Shown here piece after piece: positions 1 through 5,919 of a DNA stretch of 6,021 bases. Made by a program: the position numbers and the translations under genes. Source of the stretch: a bacterium. GTDB lineage: Bacteria; Sumerlaeota; Sumerlaeia; UBA8349. The stretch is taken from NCBI GenBank assembly GCA_013203855.1, contig JABMPG010000735.1, positions 1 through 6,021 on the forward strand, in the 5' to 3' direction. Within the stretch, counting starts at the first letter, position 1. Each line of letters begins with the position of its first letter. The notes beneath the pieces are model-generated. The model was not told where the DNA came from and did not search any database. It was given only the letters and a program-made list of their open reading frames with translations.

Positions 1-116
1 CCGCGAGATTTGATCCAAGGCGAAACATTCATTGACTGTGTGGTTTGCCCGTCGCTTTTTGGTTCGTCGTAGGGTGTTTCTGTTCTCATATTCCTGGCTT
101 TACCAAGGAGATCCAG
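1..116. other. Upstream region of the isomerase gene; no gene recognised
   Basis: No supported coding sequence is visible here. The isomerase reading frame can be extended leftward to an ATG at 45, but the extra 24 residues are Phe/Cys-rich and lie upstream of a good Shine-Dalgarno site at 105-110, so I treat them as untranslated. A TTGACT hexamer at 32-37 resembles a -35 box, but the sequence at the correct spacing downstream is T-rich and is not a -10 box. A promoter is likely in this stretch or left of the window, but I cannot point to one. Confidence 0.4.
105..110 (+). promoter_or_regulatory. Ribosome binding site of the isomerase gene
   Basis: AAGGAG lies 6 nt before the ATG at 117. It decides the start: the alternative ATG at 45 has no such site, and the protein begins MKLGVSSYSF, the usual first beta strand of this TIM-barrel family, only from 117. 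Confidence 0.8.
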
Positions 117-995
117 ATGAAACTCGGAGTGAGTTCCTACAGTTTCGTTCGCCTCGTGCGGAGCGGCGCGATGTCCCAGCTTGACGTCATCGCGAAGACG
201 AAGGAGTTGGGTTTTGATGTGATCGAGTTTTCCACTTTCGAATTGCCCGAAGGTGAAACGCCTCTCTCGTTTGCGCCGAAGGTGCGGGAGGAATGCGATC
301 GCGTCGGGCTCCAGATCACGAACTACACGATCGGCGCCGATTTTCTGAACGGTTCGGGTGGCGATCTTGAATCTGAGGTCGAGCGTGTCAAGGAGGAAGT
401 GTGTGTGGCGGAGATTCTTGGCACTCCGGGGATGCGGCACGATGCTACGCGGGGTTTTCTTGCGGAGAATCCGGGCGCGAAGAGTTTCGCGGCTGCTGTT
501 CCTCGCGTTGCCGAGGGGTGTCGGGCGGTCACGGAGTTCGCCGCTTCCAGGGGGATTCGGACGATGGTCGAGAATCACGGCTTTTTCTGTCAGGACAGCG
601 CCCGGGTCGAGCAGTTGATCTGTGCGGTGGACCATCCGAATTTTGGCGCGCTCATCGACATGGGCAACTTTATCTGCGCCGATGACGATCCGGGACGGGC
701 GGTCGGGCTGCTCGCTCCGTACGCCTTTCACGTTCACGCTAAGGATTTCCATCTTAAGCCGGGCACTTTGCCCTATCCCGGCGAGGGCTGGGGCATTTCG
801 AGGGGAGGGAATTTCTTCCGCGGCGCCATCATTGGTCACGGTGATGTGCCCATCCGCCAGTGCTTGCGCATTCTGAAGAGAGCTGGCTTCGACGGCGTTC
901 TGTCGATCGAATTCGAGGGAATGGAAGAGCCGCTGACGGGAATTCGGCTGGGTTTCGAGAATCTGAAACGGTCCGTGGGGGAGATTTACGGCTGA
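117..995 (+). CDS. Sugar phosphate isomerase/epimerase (xylose isomerase-like TIM barrel)
   Basis: The 292-residue product has the length and layout of the AP-endonuclease-2/IolE-like TIM-barrel family, whose members isomerise or epimerise sugars and keto-inositols using a divalent metal. The barrel opens with MKLGVSSYSF. The expected metal-ligand set is visible: Glu152 in VENHG, Asp181 in LIDMGN, His207 in HVHAKD and Glu265 or Glu267 in SIEFEG. There is no signal peptide, so it is probably cytoplasmic. The substrate cannot be read from sequence; hydroxypyruvate isomerase, inosose dehydratase or tagatose/psicose 3-epimerase activities are all possible. It is the only complete plus-strand gene and converges with mnmA, overlapping its 3' end by 10 bp, so it is not part of the minus-strand unit. 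Family assignment is firm, specific function is not. Confidence 0.88.
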   Translation: MKLGVSSYSFVRLVRSGAMSQLDVIAKTKELGFDVIEFSTFELPEGETPLSFAPKVREECDRVGLQITNYTIGADFLNGSGGDLESEVERVKEEVCVAEILGTPGMRHDATRGFLAENPGAKSFAAAVPRVAEGCRAVTEFAASRGIRTMVENHGFFCQDSARVEQLICAVDHPNFGALIDMGNFICADDDPGRAVGLLAPYAFHVHAKDFHLKPGTLPYPGEGWGISRGGNFFRGAIIGHGDVPIRQCLRILKRAGFDGVLSIEFEGMEEPLTGIRLGFENLKRSVGEIYG

Positions 996-2092
996 GACTC
1001 TGAGAGTGCTTTTTCGATGAAGCCTCCGCCAAGAACCAGGTCGTCGGTCATATCGTAGAAGACTGCGGATTGGCCTGGGGTGATGGCTCGTTGAGGCTCG
1101 TCGAAGCGGATGTGCACGCCTTCCGCGGCTGGCTCGCCCCAAGCGGGTACGGCGGTGGAGCGGTAGCGGACTTTGACGCGGAGCCGCGTTTTTTCTTTCA
1201 ATTCTGGCAAGGCCCCCCAGACGATATTTCGCGCCTCCAGGCCTTCCGCCTGGAGGTGTTCCTTTTCGCCGACCACCACTGTATTCTCGGCCGGGCGGAT
1301 TTTAAGCACGTAGAGGGGAGCTGGGTTGCTTACCCCGAGGCCACGGCGTTGGCCGATTGTGTAGCGGTGGATGCCGGAGTGGGAACCTAACACCTTGCCT
1401 TCGCGATTTACGATCGGTCCTTCGGGAGGCAAGTCGTCGATTGTTTCTTCGAGAAAGCGGCGGTAGTTGTCGTCGGGAATGAAGCAGATGTCCTGGCTTT
1501 CTTCCTTGTGGCTGACCCGGAGGTCGTTGTTGGTCGCGATCGTGCGGATCTGGTCCTTTGTGTATTCGCCGACGGGAGTATGGAATCGAGCCAGTTGCTC
1601 TTGTTCGAGGCGGTACAGATAGTAGGTCTGATCTTTGGAGGGATCGGCGGACCGGCGGAGTTCCCAGCGAGTCGTGTTCGCGTTTCGACCCACCCGGGCA
1701 TAGTGACCGGTGGCGACCCCGGCGAGGCCTCGCTCCCGGGCCCATTCGAGGAGACGTCCCATTTTGATCCGGGGGTTGCAGATGATGCACGGATTGGGTG
1801 TGCGGCCTTCTCGATAGGCCTGGAGGAAAGGGTCGACCACTTCGATCTGAAATGCTTCCCGAAGATCGACGAGTTCGAACGGAATGCCGATCCGGTCGCA
1901 GACCCGTTGTGCGTCGGCGATATTTCGGTCCTGCCGGGCGCAAGCGGTCGGATCTTTCGCCGTCCACATTCGGATATGAACGCCTGTGAGGGTGTAGCCC
2001 TTACGTGCGAGTAGCCAGGCGGCGACTGAGCTGTCCACCCCGCCACTCATTGCGACCGCTAGCGCACCCGGTGTTTCGGCGCCGCTTGCCAT
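986..2092 (-). CDS. mnmA: tRNA-specific 2-thiouridylase MnmA
   Basis: This enzyme adenylates and thiolates the C2 of wobble uridine 34 in tRNA-Glu, -Gln and -Lys (the s2 of mnm5s2U). The 368-residue protein has the full family layout: the PP-loop SGGVDSS at 16-22, GHYA at 129-132, KDQTYYL at 153-159, ESQDICFIP at 198-206 and GQRRGLG at 247-253, then the central and C-terminal beta-barrel domains. Active-site cysteines are Cys105 in NPCIICN and Cys203 in QDICF. Where E. coli MnmA has Asp99, this protein has Cys102, giving a CxxC...C set. The ATG at 2092 leaves 15 residues up to the PP-loop, normal for the family; Met15 would cut into the first beta strand. It is the last gene of the minus-strand group, 6 nt after the preceding stop. 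The only nearby purine-rich stretch lies in a hairpin arm, so translation may depend on the upstream gene. Confidence 0.97.
   Translation of the reverse strand: MASGAETPGALAVAMSGGVDSSVAAWLLARKGYTLTGVHIRMWTAKDPTACARQDRNIADAQRVCDRIGIPFELVDLREAFQIEVVDPFLQAYREGRTPNPCIICNPRIKMGRLLEWARERGLAGVATGHYARVGRNANTTRWELRRSADPSKDQTYYLYRLEQEQLARFHTPVGEYTKDQIRTIATNNDLRVSHKEESQDICFIPDDNYRRFLEETIDDLPPEGPIVNREGKVLGSHSGIHRYTIGQRRGLGVSNPAPLYVLKIRPAENTVVVGEKEHLQAEGLEARNIVWGALPELKEKTRLRVKVRYRSTAVPAWGEPAAEGVHIRFDEPQRAITPGQSAVFYDMTDDLVLGGGFIEKALSESQP
1234..1256. repeat. 9-bp inverted repeat inside mnmA
   Basis: CCTCCAGGC at 1234-1242 and GCCTGGAGG at 1248-1256 form a perfect 9-bp stem around a 5-nt loop. It extends outward by a G-T wobble (1233/1257) and a C-G pair (1232/1258). 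It falls in the codons for the LQAEGLEA stretch of MnmA (about residues 280-287). There is no T tract, so it is not an intrinsic terminator. It may simply reflect the near-repeated LQA/LEA codons. Confidence 0.6.
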
Positions 2093-2112
2093 GGCGGATC
2101 AGTCTTCCGCCA
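2092..2112 (-). promoter_or_regulatory. Hairpin spanning the upstream stop codon and the mnmA start
   Basis: On the minus-strand transcript, TGGCGGA (2112-2106) can pair with TCCGCCA (2098-2092) as a perfect 7-bp, GC-rich stem with a 7-nt loop. The loop contains the TGA stop of the upstream gene (2101-2099), and the last paired base is the A of the mnmA ATG. The 5' arm lies in the last codons of the upstream gene. A ribosome finishing that gene would open the stem and expose the mnmA start. The pairing is seen directly; the coupling role is inference. Confidence 0.5.
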
Positions 2113-3172
2113 GTTCAGGTTCCACGCTGAGCTGGAAGTATGTGTCGGTGATCCGGGTCACGCCGTAGCATTGCCAGGAGAGGATGTTGAGGACGTTGAG
2201 GCGGTTGACGACCTTTCGCCAGATCGGTTTCATCATTGGGGAATGGCGGAACCGGTAGAGATTGTCTTCGTCGTCCGTCAGTGTCGCCTCGATCAGAGCA
2301 ACCGCCCGGTCCACCTGGGCATCCTCGTAGAGAAGTTCGGCCAGCCGGACGCGCACCTGATCGCGAAATGGGTAATCCGGATACGTTTCGAGGAGTTTGG
2401 CATAGAGTTTCTTGGCTTGATCAAACTGGGCCGGATCCATTTCTCCGAGGCGATCGGAGAGTGTGGCGGCCGCGTGCAGGCACCAGGGGGCGTAAGGTGT
2501 TTCGGGGTGCTCTTTCCAGATTTTCTCGTGCAGCCAGAGATATCCGGGAGAGGCGAGTAGGCGGTTCATGTCCCGGAATGCCAGGGGATGAGTTCGCAGG
2601 AGTTGGAATGCCGCGCGGCCCTCCGGGGGGGGGGCGATTACCTGTAAGGGACGCGATATTCCTTCGAGGAGATAGGGCTCAAACCCGGTCCCGATGTGGT
2701 AGTAGTTCTGATAGGTGATGTCTTGCTCGAGACGCAGTCGATATTCTCCAGGTTTCTCAAAAGCCAGGTGAGAGGGAGAGTCCTTCTCATAGAGAAGGGG
2801 GATTCGGAATTCATGGGCCTTGCCGTACTGGAGAAAATATTCCGAAGTGCTTACCGGTCCTATGTTGTGATATGCGCGGTAGGGTTCGCGTGGGATTCCT
2901 TCGTCGATAATGGAAAGGCGCGTGGGTGCTCCGGCGAGGCCGAAATAGGCGGTGATTCGAACCGCCGGACCGAGCCAGTTGACGATCCTCGTCGTCGCCA
3001 CTATCGGCTCGCCTGTCCAGTATTCGGTTTTCGCGGGCTGCACGGTGAGTGCGAAGGGTGGATATTTTCCGCCATAGGGGATCTGGGCGTGCGCCATCAG
3101 GCCGGGTACCAGCAGTATGAGCAGGGCCAGCGCTGCACCCGTTCGATTAGGCGTTGGGGAGACTGGCTTCAT
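2099..3172 (-). CDS. Unrecognised secreted protein with Ig-like and TPR-like regions
   Basis: I do not recognise a named family. The 357-residue product starts with a signal peptide: Arg10, a hydrophobic core around 13-26, then a likely signal peptidase I cut after AHA at 29. It is therefore exported to the periplasm or beyond; no lipobox Cys is present. Residues 35-180 look beta-rich, and WTGEPIVATTRIVN resembles the GEP(I/V)...N opening of Ig-like beta-sandwich domains. After a Pro-rich linker (APPPEG, 180-185), residues 225-300 are helical and TPR-like: KKLYAKLLETYPDYP, then RLAELLYEDAQVDRAVALIE, as in YbgF/BamD-type repeats. The start is supported by a GGAG 7 nt upstream, inside the end of the preceding gene, which it overlaps by 26 bp. 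A run of ten C residues on the coding strand encodes the linker. A protein-binding role in the envelope is likely, but the function is unknown. Confidence 0.85.
   Translation of the reverse strand: MKPVSPTPNRTGAALALLILLVPGLMAHAQIPYGGKYPPFALTVQPAKTEYWTGEPIVATTRIVNWLGPAVRITAYFGLAGAPTRLSIIDEGIPREPYRAYHNIGPVSTSEYFLQYGKAHEFRIPLLYEKDSPSHLAFEKPGEYRLRLEQDITYQNYYHIGTGFEPYLLEGISRPLQVIAPPPEGRAAFQLLRTHPLAFRDMNRLLASPGYLWLHEKIWKEHPETPYAPWCLHAAATLSDRLGEMDPAQFDQAKKLYAKLLETYPDYPFRDQVRVRLAELLYEDAQVDRAVALIEATLTDDEDNLYRFRHSPMMKPIWRKVVNRLNVLNILSWQCYGVTRITDTYFQLSVEPELAED
2625..2634 (-). repeat. C10 homopolymer in the secreted-protein gene
   Basis: Ten consecutive G on the plus strand read as ten C on the coding strand and encode the Ala-Pro-Pro-Pro linker (residues 180-183) between the Ig-like and TPR-like parts. 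A gain or loss of one base would shift the frame at about the midpoint of the protein. The frame is open across it here, so this copy is in the 'on' state, assuming the count is correct. Confidence 0.85.
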
Positions 3173-3959
3173 AGGAGAACTCCACTTCCAGGATGACTTC
3201 CTGTTCGGTCACCATCGTCGGTTTGATGAGGCACCAGACTGGGTGGCGTCCCTTGGTTTCCATCGTGACGGGTTGTTCCAGCCGTGTTTCCACGCTGTGG
3301 TGGAACCAGTTCCGCTGATTGTGGCGTCCCTCCAGAAGGATTCCCACTTCGGGTGTTTTCTCTGTGGTTTCGCCGAATAGAGGTTGAGCGGTGATTCGCA
3401 GCCTGATCAGCGGCTCGCTCTCGATCCATAGGTCGATCGGTTCTCCCGCTGCCGCCCGGAGTCGTGTCTGGTAGCGGCATGTCTTGATCGCGCCGATTCC
3501 GGGCCGTTCGCGGCGGTCTTCGCGAATCTGGGCCTCGACGAGGTGAATTGTGTCACGTTGGCGGAAGAAGCCGTAGCCGTGAGGTCTCAGGAGGTCGATC
3601 AGGATGGCCGCGACGTATCGGCCGCCGTAACGGGGGCCTTCCAATTTGAGGGAGGGCGCGACCCCCGGAGAGTCTAGCTCGAGCCCCCAGTCTTCTTCGA
3701 GCAGTTTCCCCAGTGCCTGCACGGAAATCGACGGGCAGTTGAAGATCTTGTATTCGCGCTCGAGGAGAGGGATATCGGGCTGATCCGCGGCTGCGGCGAT
3801 GGCCAAGAAGTTCTCGGCGCTTCGCCAGGCCCCGCCGGTGGGGTTGTCAAGCGCCGGCTGCATGGCCCGGAGGAGGAGGTAGAACAGGAGCCAGCCAGCC
3901 AGAAAACAGGCCGCGACAAAAGCGGGGGAATGTCGTTGTGATTTCAGATAAGACCACAT
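3147..3959 (-). CDS. Unrecognised single-pass membrane protein with STN-like region
   Basis: Family not recognised. From the ATG at 3959 the protein has 270 residues: a short basic N terminus, one membrane helix at about 13-33 (FVAACFLAGWLLFYLLLRAM), then a large soluble part expected to lie in the periplasm. Residues about 69-141 follow a beta-alpha-beta pattern like the STN/secretin N-terminal module: ISVQALGKLLEEDWGLEL, a strand-like SLKLEG, a helix ending in LLRPHGYGF and a closing TIHLVEAQ. Residues about 152-266 look beta-rich. No catalytic motif is evident. The frame continues upstream to an ATG at 4115 (322 residues), but that 52-residue extension is Arg/Pro-rich, uses AGA/AGG for 5 of 8 Arg (2 of 22 in the rest) and has no ribosome site, so I prefer 3959, although 3959 has no clear Shine-Dalgarno either. 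Its 3' end overlaps the next gene by 26 bp, suggesting the two are made together. Confidence 0.75.
   Translation of the reverse strand: MWSYLKSQRHSPAFVAACFLAGWLLFYLLLRAMQPALDNPTGGAWRSAENFLAIAAAADQPDIPLLEREYKIFNCPSISVQALGKLLEEDWGLELDSPGVAPSLKLEGPRYGGRYVAAILIDLLRPHGYGFFRQRDTIHLVEAQIREDRRERPGIGAIKTCRYQTRLRAAAGEPIDLWIESEPLIRLRITAQPLFGETTEKTPEVGILLEGRHNQRNWFHHSVETRLEQPVTMETKGRHPVWCLIKPTMVTEQEVILEVEFSYEASLPNA
3180..3183 (-). promoter_or_regulatory. Ribosome binding site of the secreted-protein gene
   Basis: GGAG on the minus strand, 7 nt before the ATG at 3172, lies within the final codons of the upstream membrane-protein gene. It supports the signal-peptide start. The next in-frame Met (residue 26) would remove the signal peptide. 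Confidence 0.65.
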
Positions 3960-4151
3960 GGCTCGGGTCGGGTTTCTTCGTTTCGGGCAGATGTGCGGGG
4001 TGGCGTGCGGCCTTCTGACCTCAGGCCTTTTCAGTTTCTCCGAGTCCACGGCTGATGGCAAGCCGTTTCTTGACGTATCGGCGGAACGGGAAGGTTTGTT
4101 GAACTTCGTGATCATACGCGAGTTCGGACTTTTGGGGTCTGGGCCGGCTTT
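3960..4151 (-). other. Gap between gltX and the membrane-protein gene, with two hairpins
   Basis: If the membrane protein starts at 3959, this 192-nt stretch is an untranslated leader. It holds two inverted repeats: ACGGCT/AGCCGT at 4048-4066 (6 bp, 7-nt loop) and GGCCT/AGGCC at 4009-4027 (5 bp, 9-nt loop). Neither is followed by a T run on the minus strand, so neither terminates gltX transcription. On the plus strand both are followed by short T-rich runs. A TATATA sequence overlapping the gltX stop resembles a -10 box but has no convincing -35. The alternative is that the stretch codes for an N-terminal extension from 4115. Confidence 0.4.
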
Positions 4152-5717
4152 CTATATATTGGGGCCGTAGGTTTTCTGATAGTGCTCCTGGAGGGCCTTT
4201 TCTTTTTTCTTGGAAATGACGTGCCCCGTTTCGGCCAACTTATCCAGGGCATGTTGTATCCGCCGTCGGGTCATGTCGCTGCCGAGAATGGCCATGCTCT
4301 CGAAGAGCGGTGTTGAGGTGGGGGAGCCGCTGATCGCCAGGAAGAAGGGCTTGACGACGTCGCGCAGTTTCAGGCCTTCCTTCTCCGCTACGTTCACGAA
4401 GCACTGCTGGAGCGCCTCTGCTTTCCAGGAGCGGATCTTCTCCATCTCCCACTGGACGATCCGAAGAAGGCGGGCCGTCATAAGGCCGGGGTCCGGTTCT
4501 TGATCGAGATCGGCGGGAAGGGTCTCGGCCTGAAACTTGTAGGACTTTGGGACCAAGTTCTCGGGGGAATATTCGACCATGTCGGCGAAGAAGAAGGCGG
4601 GCCGGGGGAGGATTTCGGTGAGTTTTTCTGCGCGGGGCTGAATCAGGGGGAGGATTTTCTTCCATGTCTCGTCGTTCAGGAACCACTCGGTGAGGCGCGC
4701 GAGGAGCTGATCGACGGAATGCTTCTCCCGGATGTAGCGCCCGTTCAGCCACGTGAGTTTTTGCACGTCGAAAATCGGCCCGCCCAATCTGATTCGCTTG
4801 AGGTCGAAAGTCTCGACCATCTCCTGGAGGGTGAACATTTCCCGCTCGTCCGGGAGGGTATAGCCCATCAGTCCGAGATAATTCACCAGGGCCTCCGGGA
4901 GAAATCCGGCTTGGCGGTAGTAGAGGATGCTGGTCGGGTTTTTGCGTTTTGAAAGTTTGGATTTGTCCGGGTTGCGAAGGAGGGGCAGATGGCAGAGTTG
5001 GGGCATCTGCCATCCGAAGTATTGGTAGAGGAGTTTGTGCTTGGGGGCGGAGCTGATCCACTCTTCGCCCCGGAAGATGTGGGTGATGGACATGAGGTGG
5101 TCGTCCACCACGTTGGCCAGATGATAGGTTGGAAATCCGTCGGACTTCAGGAGGACCTGGTCGTCGACATTCTCCCAAGGGATGGCGATTTCTCCCCGAA
5201 GCATGTCTTGAAGGAGGCATTCGCTGGACTTGGGGGTTCGCATCCTGATGACGAAAGGCTTGGCTTCGTCGAGGTTGGCCTGGACGGTTTCGGAGGGCAA
5301 TTCGGCGCAGAATCCGTCGTAGCCTGTGGACTGTTTCTGTTCGCGACGCTCTTGCCGACGGGCCGCCAATTCCTCAGGGGTGCAGAAACAGCGATAGGCA
5401 TGGCCTTGGTCCATCAGAATCTGGCAGTGGCTGCGATAGAGGTCCGTCCGCTCGCTCTGGCGATAGGGGCCGGCGGGGCCGCCCACGTCGGGGCCTTCGT
5501 CCCATTGAATCCCGAGCCATCCCAGGGACTTGAGAATCGCGGTTTCGGATTCGGGGGTGCATCGCGCCTGGTCGGTATCCTCGATGCGAAGGACGACTTT
5601 GCCTCTCTGGCTTTTGGCGAAGGCATAGTTGAAGAGGAGCATGTAGGCGGTGCCGATATGGGGATCCCCGGTGGGGGAGGGGGCGATGCGGGTTCTTACT
5701 TCAGGTTTTTGGGACAT
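4152..5717 (-). CDS. gltX: Glutamyl-tRNA synthetase GltX
   Basis: This class I enzyme charges tRNA-Glu with glutamate in the cytoplasm. The N-terminal Rossmann fold has the HIGH motif as HIGT at 20-23 after IAPSPTGDP, LRIEDTDQ at 43-50, and the KMSKS loop as KLSKR at 254-258, followed by the helical anticodon-binding half. At 521 residues it is longer than the usual 470-490; about 30 residues (KKKEKALQEHYQKTYG and flanks) extend past the usual C-terminal helix. The zinc-knuckle position has Cys110, Cys112 and Cys137, but Glu139 where E. coli has a His ligand. The motifs VVDDHLM, RGEEWISSAPKH and KRKNPTS differ from the E. coli RGEDHxxNTP style and recall the GltX of Chlamydiae and Verrucomicrobiota. 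The ATG at 5717 begins the conserved VRTRIAPSPTG at a normal distance; no clear Shine-Dalgarno precedes it. It is the first gene of the minus-strand group. Confidence 0.97.
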   Translation of the reverse strand: MSQKPEVRTRIAPSPTGDPHIGTAYMLLFNYAFAKSQRGKVVLRIEDTDQARCTPESETAILKSLGWLGIQWDEGPDVGGPAGPYRQSERTDLYRSHCQILMDQGHAYRCFCTPEELAARRQERREQKQSTGYDGFCAELPSETVQANLDEAKPFVIRMRTPKSSECLLQDMLRGEIAIPWENVDDQVLLKSDGFPTYHLANVVDDHLMSITHIFRGEEWISSAPKHKLLYQYFGWQMPQLCHLPLLRNPDKSKLSKRKNPTSILYYRQAGFLPEALVNYLGLMGYTLPDEREMFTLQEMVETFDLKRIRLGGPIFDVQKLTWLNGRYIREKHSVDQLLARLTEWFLNDETWKKILPLIQPRAEKLTEILPRPAFFFADMVEYSPENLVPKSYKFQAETLPADLDQEPDPGLMTARLLRIVQWEMEKIRSWKAEALQQCFVNVAEKEGLKLRDVVKPFFLAISGSPTSTPLFESMAILGSDMTRRRIQHALDKLAETGHVISKKKEKALQEHYQKTYGPNI

Positions 5718-5919
5718 GGTGGGATGCTTTCATCGATTTGTCTTTTTGGCCGGGTGGCTCGGGCGGTTTTCCCAGCGCCACCGCTCGTTTTTTATCGGAT
5801 TCACGCGTTATATTCAAGACTCATCGGGAGGATCAGCCGTTTTCGCTTGAATGCGACCTGATTTTGGGCAAAAAGAGAGAGGGCTCAAGGGGTCCAAACA
5901 TCAGCAGGTGGGGGGGCTC
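5718..5919. promoter_or_regulatory. Divergent intergenic region between gltX and the gene at 5920
   Basis: These 202 bp should hold promoters in both directions. On the minus strand TATAAC at 5812-5807 is a 5-of-6 match to a -10 box, 90 nt before gltX; the same bases read TATATT (5809-5814) on the plus strand, so one AT-rich element could serve both ways. No good -35 is found at either spacing. A weak plus-strand stem GCGGT/ACCGC (5763-5784) followed by six T (5788-5793) resembles a terminator but follows no plus-strand gene. Confidence 0.35.

Noticed and set aside
32..60. TTGACT at 32-37 as a -35 promoter box
   Set aside because: The bases at 16-18 nt spacing are a T run, not a -10 hexamer.
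45..116. Upstream extension of the isomerase to an ATG at 45
   Set aside because: The added residues do not resemble the family N terminus, and the good ribosome site directs initiation to 117.
997..1014. ACTC/GAGT stem followed by TTTTT after the isomerase stop
   Set aside because: A stem of only 4 AT/GC-mixed pairs is too weak for a confident intrinsic terminator.
1508..2014. Plus-strand open frame (168 codons) opposite mnmA
   Set aside because: Antisense shadow of a certain mnmA without a ribosome site or recognisable domain.
3958..4170. Plus-strand 70-residue frame starting MARVGFLRFG, with a signal-peptide-like N terminus
   Set aside because: It lies antisense to the membrane-protein region and the gltX end, lacks a ribosome site and has no recognisable content; likely a chance frame.
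5763..5793. GCGGT/ACCGC stem followed by T6 on the plus strand
   Set aside because: No plus-strand gene ends upstream, the stem is only 5 bp and the loop is 12 nt; more likely part of the divergent promoter region.
4989..5861. Long plus-strand open frame (290 codons) opposite gltX
   Set aside because: It is an antisense shadow of a certain gltX; its Gly/Val/Glu-rich composition is typical of the reverse frame of a GC-rich gene.
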